DNA of 64,000 nucleotides from JALHVH01 sp963773685 (lineage in GTDB: Bacteria > Acidobacteriota > Aminicenantia > Aminicenantales > Saccharicenantaceae): the NCBI GenBank assembly GCA_963773685.1, contig CAVZBY010000005.1, positions 248,001 to 312,000 of the forward strand, given 5' to 3'. Shown in pieces: positions 8,753 to 16,831 of this stretch. The notes beneath the pieces were generated by a model. That model made no database searches. It saw only the letters and a list, made by a program, of their open reading frames with translations, and was not told where the DNA came from. The position numbers and the translations under genes were made by a program. Each line of letters begins with the position of its first letter. The first letter of the stretch is position 1.

Positions 8753-9487
8753 ATGATCAAAGTTCAATCCTTTTCGGACGTCTTGGAGCGTTATTTCGTC
8801 CTTTCGGGTAAGGTCCTGATCGACGTGGGCTGCGGCACGGGGGAACTCGTGCGCTGGGCGACGAGGCAGGGGGCCCGGGCCATCGGGATCGATACGGCGG
8901 CCATGATCACCGGGGCGGAGCGGAAGCCGCGTGCCGGGGACGAGAGGTACCGGATCGGGACGGCGGAGACGATGTCCTTCGAGAACGGGTCGTGCGACAT
9001 CCTGACCTACTTTGCCAGCTTTCACCACGTTCCCCGCTTCCATATGATCAACGCCCTGAAAAGGAGCTGGAACGTCCTGAAGCCTGGGGGGGCGGCGGTC
9101 TTTCTCGAACCCATTCCCCAGGACGGGTCCTATTACGACATCGTGCGGCTTATCGAGGACGAGACGGAAGTCCGGGCGTTGGCCTTCCGCGTCATTGCCT
9201 CCGCTCTTTACCTGGGCTTCAAACCGGCGGCCCAGAAGCTCTTTTATGTCGAACGGTCCTTTGCCGATTTCCTGGAGCTCCTCGAGGCGTCCGTCGACGA
9301 CGCCGGCCGGAGAGCCGAGATCACCGCGGCCGCCCGAAAGGCGACCGAGCGCTTGGCCTGGGAGAGGGGTGAGCGCTTCGACGAGGTCCGCTACCTGTCC
9401 ATCTGCCGGTTGTACATCCTGGAAAAGACGTCCCTGCGCGGGGAAGCCGTCCGCGGCCTGTTTCCGGAAGGCGTCTGGGATACCTGA
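8753..9487 (+). CDS. Class I SAM-dependent methyltransferase
   Basis: A 244-aa methyltransferase of the type 11 group. Motif I is VLIDVGCGTGELVRW, followed by an acidic residue in GIDTAAMI; motif II/III is SCDILTYFASFHHV, and LKPGGAAVFLEP is the post-III strand. No substrate is indicated. It is divergent from the glycosyltransferase pair and may act on the same surface product, but that is a guess. Confidence 0.8.
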   Translation: MIKVQSFSDVLERYFVLSGKVLIDVGCGTGELVRWATRQGARAIGIDTAAMITGAERKPRAGDERYRIGTAETMSFENGSCDILTYFASFHHVPRFHMINALKRSWNVLKPGGAAVFLEPIPQDGSYYDIVRLIEDETEVRALAFRVIASALYLGFKPAAQKLFYVERSFADFLELLEASVDDAGRRAEITAAARKATERLAWERGERFDEVRYLSICRLYILEKTSLRGEAVRGLFPEGVWDT

Positions 9488-9563
9488 GAAGAAGCGCCCG
9501 TAGTTCGTCCACTTTACAGACTTCGCCCCGGCAGCCCGGATCATCCTGTCCAAATGAGCCTAT

Positions 9564-11468
9564 TTATGACCCCGGCTTTGCTTCCGCCTCCAACGCGCTG
9601 AGGTTCCGGTAGAGGATGACGGCGGCGACGGCACCGGCGCCCAGGAACAGGACCGCGGGCAGCCAATCGGCGAAAAGGAGCTTCCCGACGCCGAAGAGGG
9701 CCGCGTAAACCAGCACAACGCCGCAGAGCCAGTTGACGAACATCCGGCCAAAGCCCGCGTCGCTCTTGACGTGGGGGAGGAGGGCGGAGACGGGCCGCCA
9801 GCCTCTGCCCCCCGGGTGGACCCTCTCATAGAAGCGCGTCAGCGTCTCCCGGGAGGTCGGGCGCGTGAGGAAGGTGGCCGCCAGCCAGACCAGGGTCGTT
9901 CCCAACACCGTGGGATAAAGGGTGATCGGCGACTGGAGGCCGAAGCCGAACCGGGCGATGGGGTAGATGATGAGCGGGGCGATCATCGCCGAGATCTCCG
10001 ACCAGGCATTGACGCGCCACCAGAACCAGCGGAGGATGAGGACCGCGCCCATGCCCGCGCTGGCGTTGATGATGAACTCCCAGGCGCCGGAGATGGTGCT
10101 CAGGAAGTAGCGGGTGACAACGAGGGAGAAGACGACCATCAGGATGATGCCGATGCGGGATACGAGCACGTAGTGCCGCTCGCTTGCCGTCCTGCGGAGG
10201 AAGCGCTTGTAGAAATCGTTGATGATGTAGGATGTTCCCCAATTGAGCTGGGAGGCGATGGTCGACATATAGGCGGCGAGGAAGACGGCGATAAGGAGGC
10301 CGACCAGCCCGGCCGGCAGGAACCGCATCATCAGCTTGGGGTACATGACGCCGGGGTCGACGGTGTTCTCGTATTTTTCGTAGAAGGCCTTGAATTCAGG
10401 GCTGACGGTACCCGCGGCGGCGTTGAAGGTTCCCTCCTGGTAGGCTACCTTGACCTGGGCGAACAAGGCCGGGTTTTCGGTCTGGAGGACAGCCGGGCTC
10501 TCGGCGCGCGGCAGGATGACCAGGGCCGAGAGGGCCACGAGGATCCACGGCCAGGGGCGGATGGTGTAGTGGGCGATGGTGAACCAGAGGGTCGCCAGCA
10601 GGCTGTGCTTCTCGTTCTTGGCCGACATCATCCGCTGGGCGATGTAGCCGCCGCCGCCGGGGTCCGCGCCGGGATACCAGCTCGACCACCACTGCAGTCC
10701 GACGTGGGCCATGAACGCGCCGGCCGTGAGGGCCAGGACCCCGCCGGTGAGCCCGCCCATCCCGGCCTTGGCGATCTTCGGGAAGAAGCTCAGCACCTGC
10801 GGCGCGAGCTGGCCCTTGAGGCCGGCCAGGCCGCCGACCTGCGGCAGGCCGACGACGATGAACGCCAGGAGGATACAGCCCGCCATGGCGAAGACGAACT
10901 GGAAGCTATCCGTGCGGGCCGTGCCCAGCAGGCCCGAGGCCGAAGCGTAGACGGCGATGATGAGCGCCGTGATGACGACCAGGGTGAAGGAATCGACGCC
11001 GGGGACCGTCACGTGAAAGATCTTCTCCATCGCCTTGTTCACCCAGCCCATGACGATGGCGTTCATGAACAGGCCGAGATAGATGGCCCGGAAGCCGCGG
11101 AGGAAGGCGGCCGGCCTGCCGGAATAGCGCAGCTCGACGAACTCGACGTCGGTCATGATGCCGGCCCGCCGCCAGAGCTTGGCGAAGAAGAAGACGGTGA
11201 GCACCGCGCCGATGGCCATGTTCCACCAGAGCCAGTTGCCGGCGATGCCGTTGCGGGCGACGAGCTCGGTCACCGCGAGCGGCGTGTCGGCGGCGAAGGT
11301 CGTGGCCACCATCGCCGTGCCCGCGATGTACCAGGGGAGGTTGCGGCCCGAAAGGAAGAACTCGCGCGTGTCCTTGCCCGCCCTCCGCGAATAGTAGGCG
11401 GCGATGGCGAAGACCGCGATAAAATAGACAAGGATGACGGCATAATCCGGTCCGTGCAGTGTGCTCAT
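9564..11468 (-). CDS. Sodium:solute symporter (SSS family)
   Basis: A 634-aa inner-membrane protein with roughly 13-14 hydrophobic segments. The N-terminal signature REFFLSGRNLPWYIAGTAMVATTFAADTPL is characteristic of the SSS family and resembles members of unknown substrate with a long C-terminal tail. YMSTIASQLNWGTSYIINDFYKRF matches the family's second signature region. GAGAGAGGTGAC precedes the ATG. The substrate is not deducible. Its start faces the end of the FAD oxidoreductase gene 54 bp away on the same strand. Confidence 0.88.
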   Translation of the reverse strand: MSTLHGPDYAVILVYFIAVFAIAAYYSRRAGKDTREFFLSGRNLPWYIAGTAMVATTFAADTPLAVTELVARNGIAGNWLWWNMAIGAVLTVFFFAKLWRRAGIMTDVEFVELRYSGRPAAFLRGFRAIYLGLFMNAIVMGWVNKAMEKIFHVTVPGVDSFTLVVITALIIAVYASASGLLGTARTDSFQFVFAMAGCILLAFIVVGLPQVGGLAGLKGQLAPQVLSFFPKIAKAGMGGLTGGVLALTAGAFMAHVGLQWWSSWYPGADPGGGGYIAQRMMSAKNEKHSLLATLWFTIAHYTIRPWPWILVALSALVILPRAESPAVLQTENPALFAQVKVAYQEGTFNAAAGTVSPEFKAFYEKYENTVDPGVMYPKLMMRFLPAGLVGLLIAVFLAAYMSTIASQLNWGTSYIINDFYKRFLRRTASERHYVLVSRIGIILMVVFSLVVTRYFLSTISGAWEFIINASAGMGAVLILRWFWWRVNAWSEISAMIAPLIIYPIARFGFGLQSPITLYPTVLGTTLVWLAATFLTRPTSRETLTRFYERVHPGGRGWRPVSALLPHVKSDAGFGRMFVNWLCGVVLVYAALFGVGKLLFADWLPAVLFLGAGAVAAVILYRNLSALEAEAKPGS

Positions 11469-11522
11469 GTCACCTCTCTCCAGTGTATTGTAAAGCGAGT
11501 CGAGATCTTTTCCAATGCCCCG

Positions 11523-13166
11523 CTACCAATCTTTCATGATCTCCGCGAAGCACATCAGGCCGCTCGGGATGACGGCGCCGTAGCCGTGGCCCGGGCTCGT
11601 CCAGGCGCCGGAGAGAAAGAGGTTCTTGACGGGCGTCCTCTGCGGGAAGCGGGACGGGCCCGAATTGTCGAGCGTTTGGTCCCAGCCATAGATGGCGCCG
11701 CGCGGGTTCGCCGTGTAGCGCATGTTCGTCAGCGGCGTCGCCGCCTCCCTGATCTCGATGGCCTTTCGCAGGCCCGGCAGGAGCGTCCTCTCGACCTGGT
11801 CGATGAGAATATCGGCCAGGCGCTCTTTCTCGGCTCGATAAGCGTCCTTCTTCCCGGCGAAATAGTCCGAGGCGTACTTTTCCCAATGGCCGAATCCCTG
11901 GAGGCTCAGGATGGAGAGGGTGTTCTTCGCCGCGGGCGAATGGCCCTTGTAGAGATTGTCGTACAAGGTCAGCCCGAATCCCGCGTTGGTGAAGTCGGCG
12001 CGGACGGCGGCGTCATAATCGGCCTCGATGTCATATCCCGTGTTGTAGAAGATCTCCGTATCCGGGACGCCGAGCTCTCCGACGAGGTCCTTTTTCAAGC
12101 CGAGAAAGACCTGGAACGCCGAGAGGCTCATGCTCAGCTTCTCCATCCGGGCCAGGGTCGCCCCCGCGAGCTCCGGCTCGCCGAGAAGCTTTCCGAACGT
12201 ATCGGGAGCGTTGGCGTTCGAGACGACGACCCTCGCGCCGAACTCCCGGCCGTCCTCGGTCCTCACCCCGACGGCCGCGCCGTCCTTCATGAGGATCCCG
12301 GCGACGCGCGTCCCGAGAAGGACCTCTCCGCCCCCATCCTTGATGTGCTTGGCGAAGGCGTCGCTGATCTTCTGCGAGCCGCCCCTCGGATAGAACCCGC
12401 CGTGCTCGATATAGCCGATGGTCGGGAGGGCATAATAATAGGGAGACAGCTTCGACGGGGGCAGTCCGTAATATCCCCAGAGCGAGGAGAAGACGGCTTT
12501 GAGCTTCGGGTTCAGGATGCGGGCGTCCACCATCGCCCCCCAGGTCTTGCCGAAGGTCCTGGCGAGCACCGGGTAATCCTGGACGAAGCGGGCCATGTCG
12601 ATCTTGCCCCCGGCCGCCGAATACCTGCCGATGTCCGCGGCGAGGCCCTGCATGTCGGCGACCAGGCCCTCGATGCCGGGTTTTTCTTCGGGGAACCGGT
12701 CCGAGAGCATACGGATGTAGCCGGGCGCGTCGCGGAAGGGGACCCGGATGTCGTGCTCGGGATAAATGGCCCGGTAAAGGACCTTGTGCGGGAAGAACTC
12801 GATGCCCTTGATCTCCGGGAATCCCGGGAGGAGGTCGTAGACCCCGTCGCGCTCGCCTACCGTCGTCGAATGCAGGGACGCGTCGAAAACGAACCCGCCG
12901 GGACGGCCGAAGGTGGTCGCGTATCCGCCCGGCTTGAAGTGCTTCTCGATGACGAGGGGCCTGAATCCCTGCCGGACGAACGCGGCGCCGCAACTCAGGC
13001 CGCCCAGGCCTGCGCCGATGATGACCGCATCATAGGCCGGGCCGCTCCCTTTCGACGGGGCGTCCGGCTTCCCTCTGGGGAAGCTCTCCCAGTCCAGGGC
13101 GACGATCGGGATACCGGCAAGACAGGAAACCAGAAAATCCCTCCGGGGCAGGTTCTTCGCGGCCAT
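11523..13166 (-). CDS. FAD-dependent oxidoreductase, phytoene desaturase/CrtISO-like
   Basis: A 547-aa protein with an N-terminal Tat-like segment (LPRRDFLVSCLAGIPIVAL), then the dinucleotide motif AVIIGAGLGGLSCGAAF, the adjoining EKHFKPGGYATTF and a C-terminal FAD-contact region (NPRGAIYGWDQTL, then LFLSGAWTSPGHGYGAVIPSG). This pattern fits the CrtI/carotenoid isomerase/retinol saturase group. No other carotenoid genes are nearby, so the substrate is open. GGGAGGAGGGACC precedes the ATG. Export of a flavoprotein by Tat would be consistent with the signal. Confidence 0.8.
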   Translation of the reverse strand: MAAKNLPRRDFLVSCLAGIPIVALDWESFPRGKPDAPSKGSGPAYDAVIIGAGLGGLSCGAAFVRQGFRPLVIEKHFKPGGYATTFGRPGGFVFDASLHSTTVGERDGVYDLLPGFPEIKGIEFFPHKVLYRAIYPEHDIRVPFRDAPGYIRMLSDRFPEEKPGIEGLVADMQGLAADIGRYSAAGGKIDMARFVQDYPVLARTFGKTWGAMVDARILNPKLKAVFSSLWGYYGLPPSKLSPYYYALPTIGYIEHGGFYPRGGSQKISDAFAKHIKDGGGEVLLGTRVAGILMKDGAAVGVRTEDGREFGARVVVSNANAPDTFGKLLGEPELAGATLARMEKLSMSLSAFQVFLGLKKDLVGELGVPDTEIFYNTGYDIEADYDAAVRADFTNAGFGLTLYDNLYKGHSPAAKNTLSILSLQGFGHWEKYASDYFAGKKDAYRAEKERLADILIDQVERTLLPGLRKAIEIREAATPLTNMRYTANPRGAIYGWDQTLDNSGPSRFPQRTPVKNLFLSGAWTSPGHGYGAVIPSGLMCFAEIMKDW

Positions 13167-13249
13167 GGTCCCTCCTCCCGATGATACGGGGACTATAAGC
13201 GCGTTATCGGCCGGCTGTCAAACGGAACGACCTGGAACGCCCAGATTCC

Positions 13250-13279
13250 TTGACACCGCTCACCGCCCGGGAATACCAT
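13250..13279 (+). promoter_or_regulatory. Promoter of the zinc-ribbon gene pair
   Basis: TTGACA (13250-13255) and TACCAT (13274-13279) have an 18-bp spacer. Transcription would start near 13286. Confidence 0.5.
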
Positions 13280-13334
13280 CCCGGTAAGACTGCGCCGAAG
13301 GGCGACCGCGCCGGGATCGGGAAGGAGGAAGGAG

Positions 13335-14111
13335 ATGGGAGATCTGGTATTCGAGATCGAAGGGGAATCGCTGGAGGAGGTCAGGGCGGAAGCCAAAGCC
13401 AAGACGCCTCCCGGGCTCTTCATCCTCCAGGAAAAGGTCCTGGCGGACGGCAAACCGATGACGTCCGCCTGGACGGCCGATACGGTCGAGGAAGCTTCGG
13501 CCGTCGCGAAGAGGAACGTCCCGGCGGGGAAGACGATCGTCGGCGAGACGCTGACGGTCTCTCCGGGGCGAAAGGCCATCGACGTGCAGGCGTGGGATCA
13601 GGCCTCGGCCGAGGCGAAGATCAAGGAGCTGATCCCCAGCATGAACCGTCTCGAATCGCTGGTGATGAAGATCCCGGGCCGCAAGGGCGTCCTGGGCATG
13701 GGCAAGACGCCGAATACCTACTCCGCCTCCGTTTTCCAGCCCGCGATCTTCGAGGTCTATTATAAGGAGAAGGCGCGGATCCGCGTCGAGATCGGCGAGA
13801 GGACCCATCCGCCGTCCGGATACTGCCAGTTCTGCGGGAAATCCGGCTCGCCGGCCAAGATCGGAAAGGAGGCCGTCCATTATTTCTGTTCTTCCGATTG
13901 CGGCGAGTCCTATTTCCGTTCCGGCTTCCGCGACCTCATGTCCGGCTCGTTCGTTATCAACGCGTCGGGGCGGGATATCAGCGGCATGCTGGCGGCCGGC
14001 CGAGAGGCGGCCGAACAGGCGAGGATCCATTGCTGGTCGTGCGGGAAACAATTTCCGATGAAAGTGAAGTCGTGCCCTTCCTGCGGCATGGGGAAGAGCC
14101 TGCCGGCCTGA
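13335..14111 (+). CDS. Zinc-ribbon protein of unknown function
   Basis: I do not recognise a named family. The 258-aa protein has two similar alpha/beta segments at the N-terminus: residues 1-40 (EEVRAEAKAKTPPGLFILQEKV) and about 45-95 (EEASAVAKRNVPAGKTIVGE). It then has a Cys cluster, CQFCGKSG...FCSSDCGESYF, like an MYM/TRASH-type metal site, and ends with a second ribbon, CWSCGKQFPMKVKSCPSCG. No membrane segment is seen. AAGGAGGAAGGAG precedes the ATG. It lies 24 bp before a second multi-ribbon protein, so the pair is probably an operon. Confidence 0.6.
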   Translation: MGDLVFEIEGESLEEVRAEAKAKTPPGLFILQEKVLADGKPMTSAWTADTVEEASAVAKRNVPAGKTIVGETLTVSPGRKAIDVQAWDQASAEAKIKELIPSMNRLESLVMKIPGRKGVLGMGKTPNTYSASVFQPAIFEVYYKEKARIRVEIGERTHPPSGYCQFCGKSGSPAKIGKEAVHYFCSSDCGESYFRSGFRDLMSGSFVINASGRDISGMLAAGREAAEQARIHCWSCGKQFPMKVKSCPSCGMGKSLPA

Positions 14112-14135
14112 TGGGCATTCGAAGGAAATGAAGGT

Positions 14136-14837
14136 ATGACGCGGGAGAAAACGATGACATCGGCCTCGCATGAAAAGCGGCCTGTCCCCGCCCGGTGCGA
14201 TCTCTGCGGGCGCGAAGCCGTACCCGGTAAATCCTACACCTTGCTTTCCCAGGTGGTCACGCGCCCGGATAAGAGGGTTCCCCTGGAGCCGACCGATATA
14301 GTCCCGCTGCGCTCGGAGGCCGGCTTCAAGAGCCATGACTTCGTCGTCTGCTCCCGCTGTCACGGACGAAAGTTCGTCTTCCTCGGCGTGGCCCTTGTGA
14401 TGATGGGAGCCTGGATCGGACTCGCTATGAGAAGTAAAGGGCCCGGCCCCTTTCTCATCGGAGCTATGGTTCTCGTGGCCTTCATGTTCGCGATCGGCCC
14501 GTCCCTGCCCGTCCAAAGACTGGCGCGGCGCATCAAGAAGGAGCGGCGGGACGCTTTCGCTTCCGCACATCCGGGCGTGCGCTTCTACGTCAAGACCCTG
14601 ACGCCCGCTGCCCTTCCATACCACCAGAAGGCGCCCGCGGCCGGCATCAATGTCAAGAAGTGCACGGCGTGCCACCGGGAGGTCCCCTTGACCTCGAAAG
14701 CGGGGGACTTCTGCCCCCATTGCGGGATCCTTTGGGGTTCGGAGACCGAGGAATGCGGCTCCTGCGGGGCTCAGGTCCCGCTCCCTCGAAGAGCCGAAGA
14801 TCCCTGCCCGCGCTGCGGCGCTCGCCGGGGCCGCTAG
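14136..14837 (+). CDS. Membrane protein with multiple zinc ribbons
   Basis: A 233-aa protein with no recognised family. It has an N-terminal CDLCGRE motif and a CSRCHGRK motif (together one ribbon), two hydrophobic segments (about residues 80-97 and 105-122), and a C-terminal array CTACHRE / CPHCGILW / CGSCGAQ / CPRCGARRG forming two more ribbons. The topology suggests ribbons on the cytoplasmic side flanking a hairpin of two helices. Its partner upstream also carries ribbons. Confidence 0.6.
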   Translation: MTREKTMTSASHEKRPVPARCDLCGREAVPGKSYTLLSQVVTRPDKRVPLEPTDIVPLRSEAGFKSHDFVVCSRCHGRKFVFLGVALVMMGAWIGLAMRSKGPGPFLIGAMVLVAFMFAIGPSLPVQRLARRIKKERRDAFASAHPGVRFYVKTLTPAALPYHQKAPAAGINVKKCTACHREVPLTSKAGDFCPHCGILWGSETEECGSCGAQVPLPRRAEDPCPRCGARRGR

Positions 14838-14850
14838 GCATCCGCGCCGT

Positions 14851-14880
14851 TTGACAGGACCGCCCGCGGGACGCTATATT
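14851..14880 (+). promoter_or_regulatory. Promoter of the C1 peptidase gene
   Basis: A perfect TTGACA (14851-14856) and TATATT (14875-14880) are separated by 18 bp. The leader would be about 80 nt. Confidence 0.6.
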
Positions 14881-14969
14881 ACCGGAATGCACCACCGGGG
14901 CGATCCCTCGCCGGGCGCGACCTGCCGCCCCGACCGTAATATTCCTTCCATCGTCGATAGGAGATTCGC

Positions 14970-16193
14970 ATGAAAAAGCTTATATCGATCCTCGTTATCG
15001 CGCTTCTCGTTCCCGGGTTCGCCGTATCCCAGGAGAAGCCGAAGAAGGACAAGGGCATCTTCGTAGAGCCCAAGAACGCGTTCTGGGATGAGATCGAGAA
15101 GGCGACAGCGGAGTTCGGGAAGGCGAAACCGGAGCCGCGGAAGGCCTTCGTCGTCGATCTCTCGGCCTTCGACGCCCCCAAGGGCCTCGACGGCTTCAAC
15201 GCGGTCTGGCATAATCCGCCCGTCTCGCAGGCCGCCACCAACACCTGCTGGTGCTTCTCGACGACCTCCTTCTTCGAATCGGAGATCTTCCGGATCCACG
15301 GAAAGAAGGTCCGCCTCTCGGAGATGTACACCGTCCGAGGGGAGTATATCGAGCGGGCCAAGCGGTTCGTCCGCGAGCGGGGAAACTCGGCCGTCGCCGA
15401 GGGCTCCGAGGCCAACGCGGTCACCCGGGACTGGAAGCTCTACGGCTGTATGCCTTGGGATGCCTATTCCGGGCTCCTGCCCGGCCAGAAGTTCCATGAC
15501 CACCAGAAGCTGATCGCCGAGGTCTCTTCCTATCTCGCCCACCTCAAGAGCGCGAACGCCTGGAACGAGGACGAGGCCGTGGCGACGGTCGTCTCCATCC
15601 TGGATCATCATCTGGGCGTGCCCCCGGCGACATTCATGGTCGAAGGCAAGGAGTACACGCCGAAAAGCTATCTTCGCGACTACCTGAAGATCGACCCCGA
15701 CGACTACGTCGACGTCCTGTCCTACATGCAGAAGCCCTACGGCCAGCAGGTCGAATACGAGGTCCCCGACAACTGGTGGCACAACGCGGATTACTACAAC
15801 GTCCCCCTGGATACCTATATGAAGATCCTCGAGAGCGCCCTGCGCGGCGGCTATTCGGTGAGCCTCGGCGGGGACATCTCGGAGCCGGGGAGGAACGCCG
15901 AGAAGAAGGTCTTCATGGTCCCGACGTTCGATATCCCCTCCGAGAACATCGACGAGAACGCGCGCCAGTACCGTTTCTCCAACGGGTCGACGACCGACGA
16001 CCACGGCATCCATCTCATCGGCTATATGGAGACGAAGAAGGGGAATTGGTTCCTCATCAAGGATTCCGGGTCGAGCGCGCATAACGCCGAGCCGAAGGGA
16101 TACTATTTCCTGACGGAAGACTACGTGAAGCTGAAGATGATGGACTTCATGGTCCACAAGGACGCCGTCAAAGGCTTTCTCGAGGTGAAATGA
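14970..16193 (+). CDS. Secreted C1-family cysteine peptidase-like protein
   Basis: A 407-aa protein with a signal peptide (residues 1-20) and a papain-fold core most like the C1B (bleomycin hydrolase/aminopeptidase C) branch. Q87-x5-C93 matches the oxyanion Gln and nucleophile Cys (QAATNTCWCFST). H345 in DDHGIHLIGY matches the catalytic His. The third catalytic position, normally Asn in a KNSWG-type motif, is Asp here (IKDSGS, D365). Activity is plausible but the substitution is unusual. C1B enzymes are usually cytosolic; this one is exported. Confidence 0.75.
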   Translation: MKKLISILVIALLVPGFAVSQEKPKKDKGIFVEPKNAFWDEIEKATAEFGKAKPEPRKAFVVDLSAFDAPKGLDGFNAVWHNPPVSQAATNTCWCFSTTSFFESEIFRIHGKKVRLSEMYTVRGEYIERAKRFVRERGNSAVAEGSEANAVTRDWKLYGCMPWDAYSGLLPGQKFHDHQKLIAEVSSYLAHLKSANAWNEDEAVATVVSILDHHLGVPPATFMVEGKEYTPKSYLRDYLKIDPDDYVDVLSYMQKPYGQQVEYEVPDNWWHNADYYNVPLDTYMKILESALRGGYSVSLGGDISEPGRNAEKKVFMVPTFDIPSENIDENARQYRFSNGSTTDDHGIHLIGYMETKKGNWFLIKDSGSSAHNAEPKGYYFLTEDYVKLKMMDFMVHKDAVKGFLEVK

Positions 16194-16220
16194 GGCGGGG
16201 CTGGCATAGCTTGACACATC

Positions 16221-16229
16221 TGTTATAAT
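16221..16229 (+). promoter_or_regulatory. Extended -10 promoter of the YcbK-like gene
   Basis: TGTTATAAT is an extended -10 element with TATAAT at 16224-16229. A TTGACA at 16211-16216 is too close (7 bp) to serve as its -35 box. Confidence 0.4.
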
Positions 16230-16252
16230 GCTCCCCGATGATTGGGGAATCC

Positions 16253-16831
16253 ATGGACGAGAATAATCCGAAGACGACGGCCCCTGAGATTCCGAGCCGA
16301 CGGCGGTTCCTCGGACTTGGCCTGGCGGCCCTGGCCCTGCCGATCCTCGGCCGCCTGCCCTCCATCGCCGAGGCGGCTCCGCTTCCCCTCGACCGCGATC
16401 TTTCCCTATTCAACATCCATACGGGGGAGTCCGCGGCCGTCGCGTATTGCCGCTCGGGCCGTATCATCCCGCCGTCGCTCGAGACGATCAACCACGTCCT
16501 GAGAGACTACCGGACCGGCGAGGTCAAGGAGATCGATGTCCGGCTCCTCGATCTGCTCAACGCGCTCTCCCGGAAGACCGCCGCGGGCCGGCCCTTCCAT
16601 GTCATCTCGGGATACCGGTCGCCCCGGACCAACGCTTATCTGAGAGCCAACGGGCGGGGCGTCGCCGAGCACAGTCTCCACCTCCTGGGGCGGGCTGTCG
16701 ATATCCGCATGCCCGGCGTCGGGCTCCGGGAGCTCTACCGGGCGGCGCTATCTCTACGGGGCGGGGGCGTGGGGATTTATCCCGCTTCGGATTTTGTCCA
16801 CGTCGACATCGGACGCGTTCGAACCTGGTAG
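16253..16831 (+). CDS. YcbK/DUF882-family murein peptidase (M15-like)
   Basis: A 192-aa protein with a Tat signal (PSRRRFLGLGLAALALPIL) and the peptidase M15A/DUF882 domain of YcbK (MepK-like). Zinc-site motifs are present: VISGYRSPRTN, then H-S-L-H-L-L-GRAVDIRM, and the C-terminal DFVHVDIGRVRTW. Family members cleave peptide cross-links in peptidoglycan. ATG 16253 is preferred over 16238 because a GGGGA stretch lies 5 nt upstream. It is convergent with, and probably overlaps, the corrected end of the L,D-transpeptidase gene, another murein enzyme. Confidence 0.82.
   Translation: MDENNPKTTAPEIPSRRRFLGLGLAALALPILGRLPSIAEAAPLPLDRDLSLFNIHTGESAAVAYCRSGRIIPPSLETINHVLRDYRTGEVKEIDVRLLDLLNALSRKTAAGRPFHVISGYRSPRTNAYLRANGRGVAEHSLHLLGRAVDIRMPGVGLRELYRAALSLRGGGVGIYPASDFVHVDIGRVRTW

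Noticed and set aside
9771..13184. A 1137-codon open frame on the plus strand, and other long frames antisense to real genes.
   Set aside because: It is antisense to the symporter and FAD oxidoreductase genes, which have clear motifs and ribosome-binding sites. High GC keeps antisense frames open; the translation is low-complexity Asp/Gly/Arg-rich.
16211..16229. TTGACA (16211) and TATAAT (16224) as one promoter.
   Set aside because: The spacer is only 7 bp. The TATAAT more likely works as an extended -10 (TGTTATAAT).
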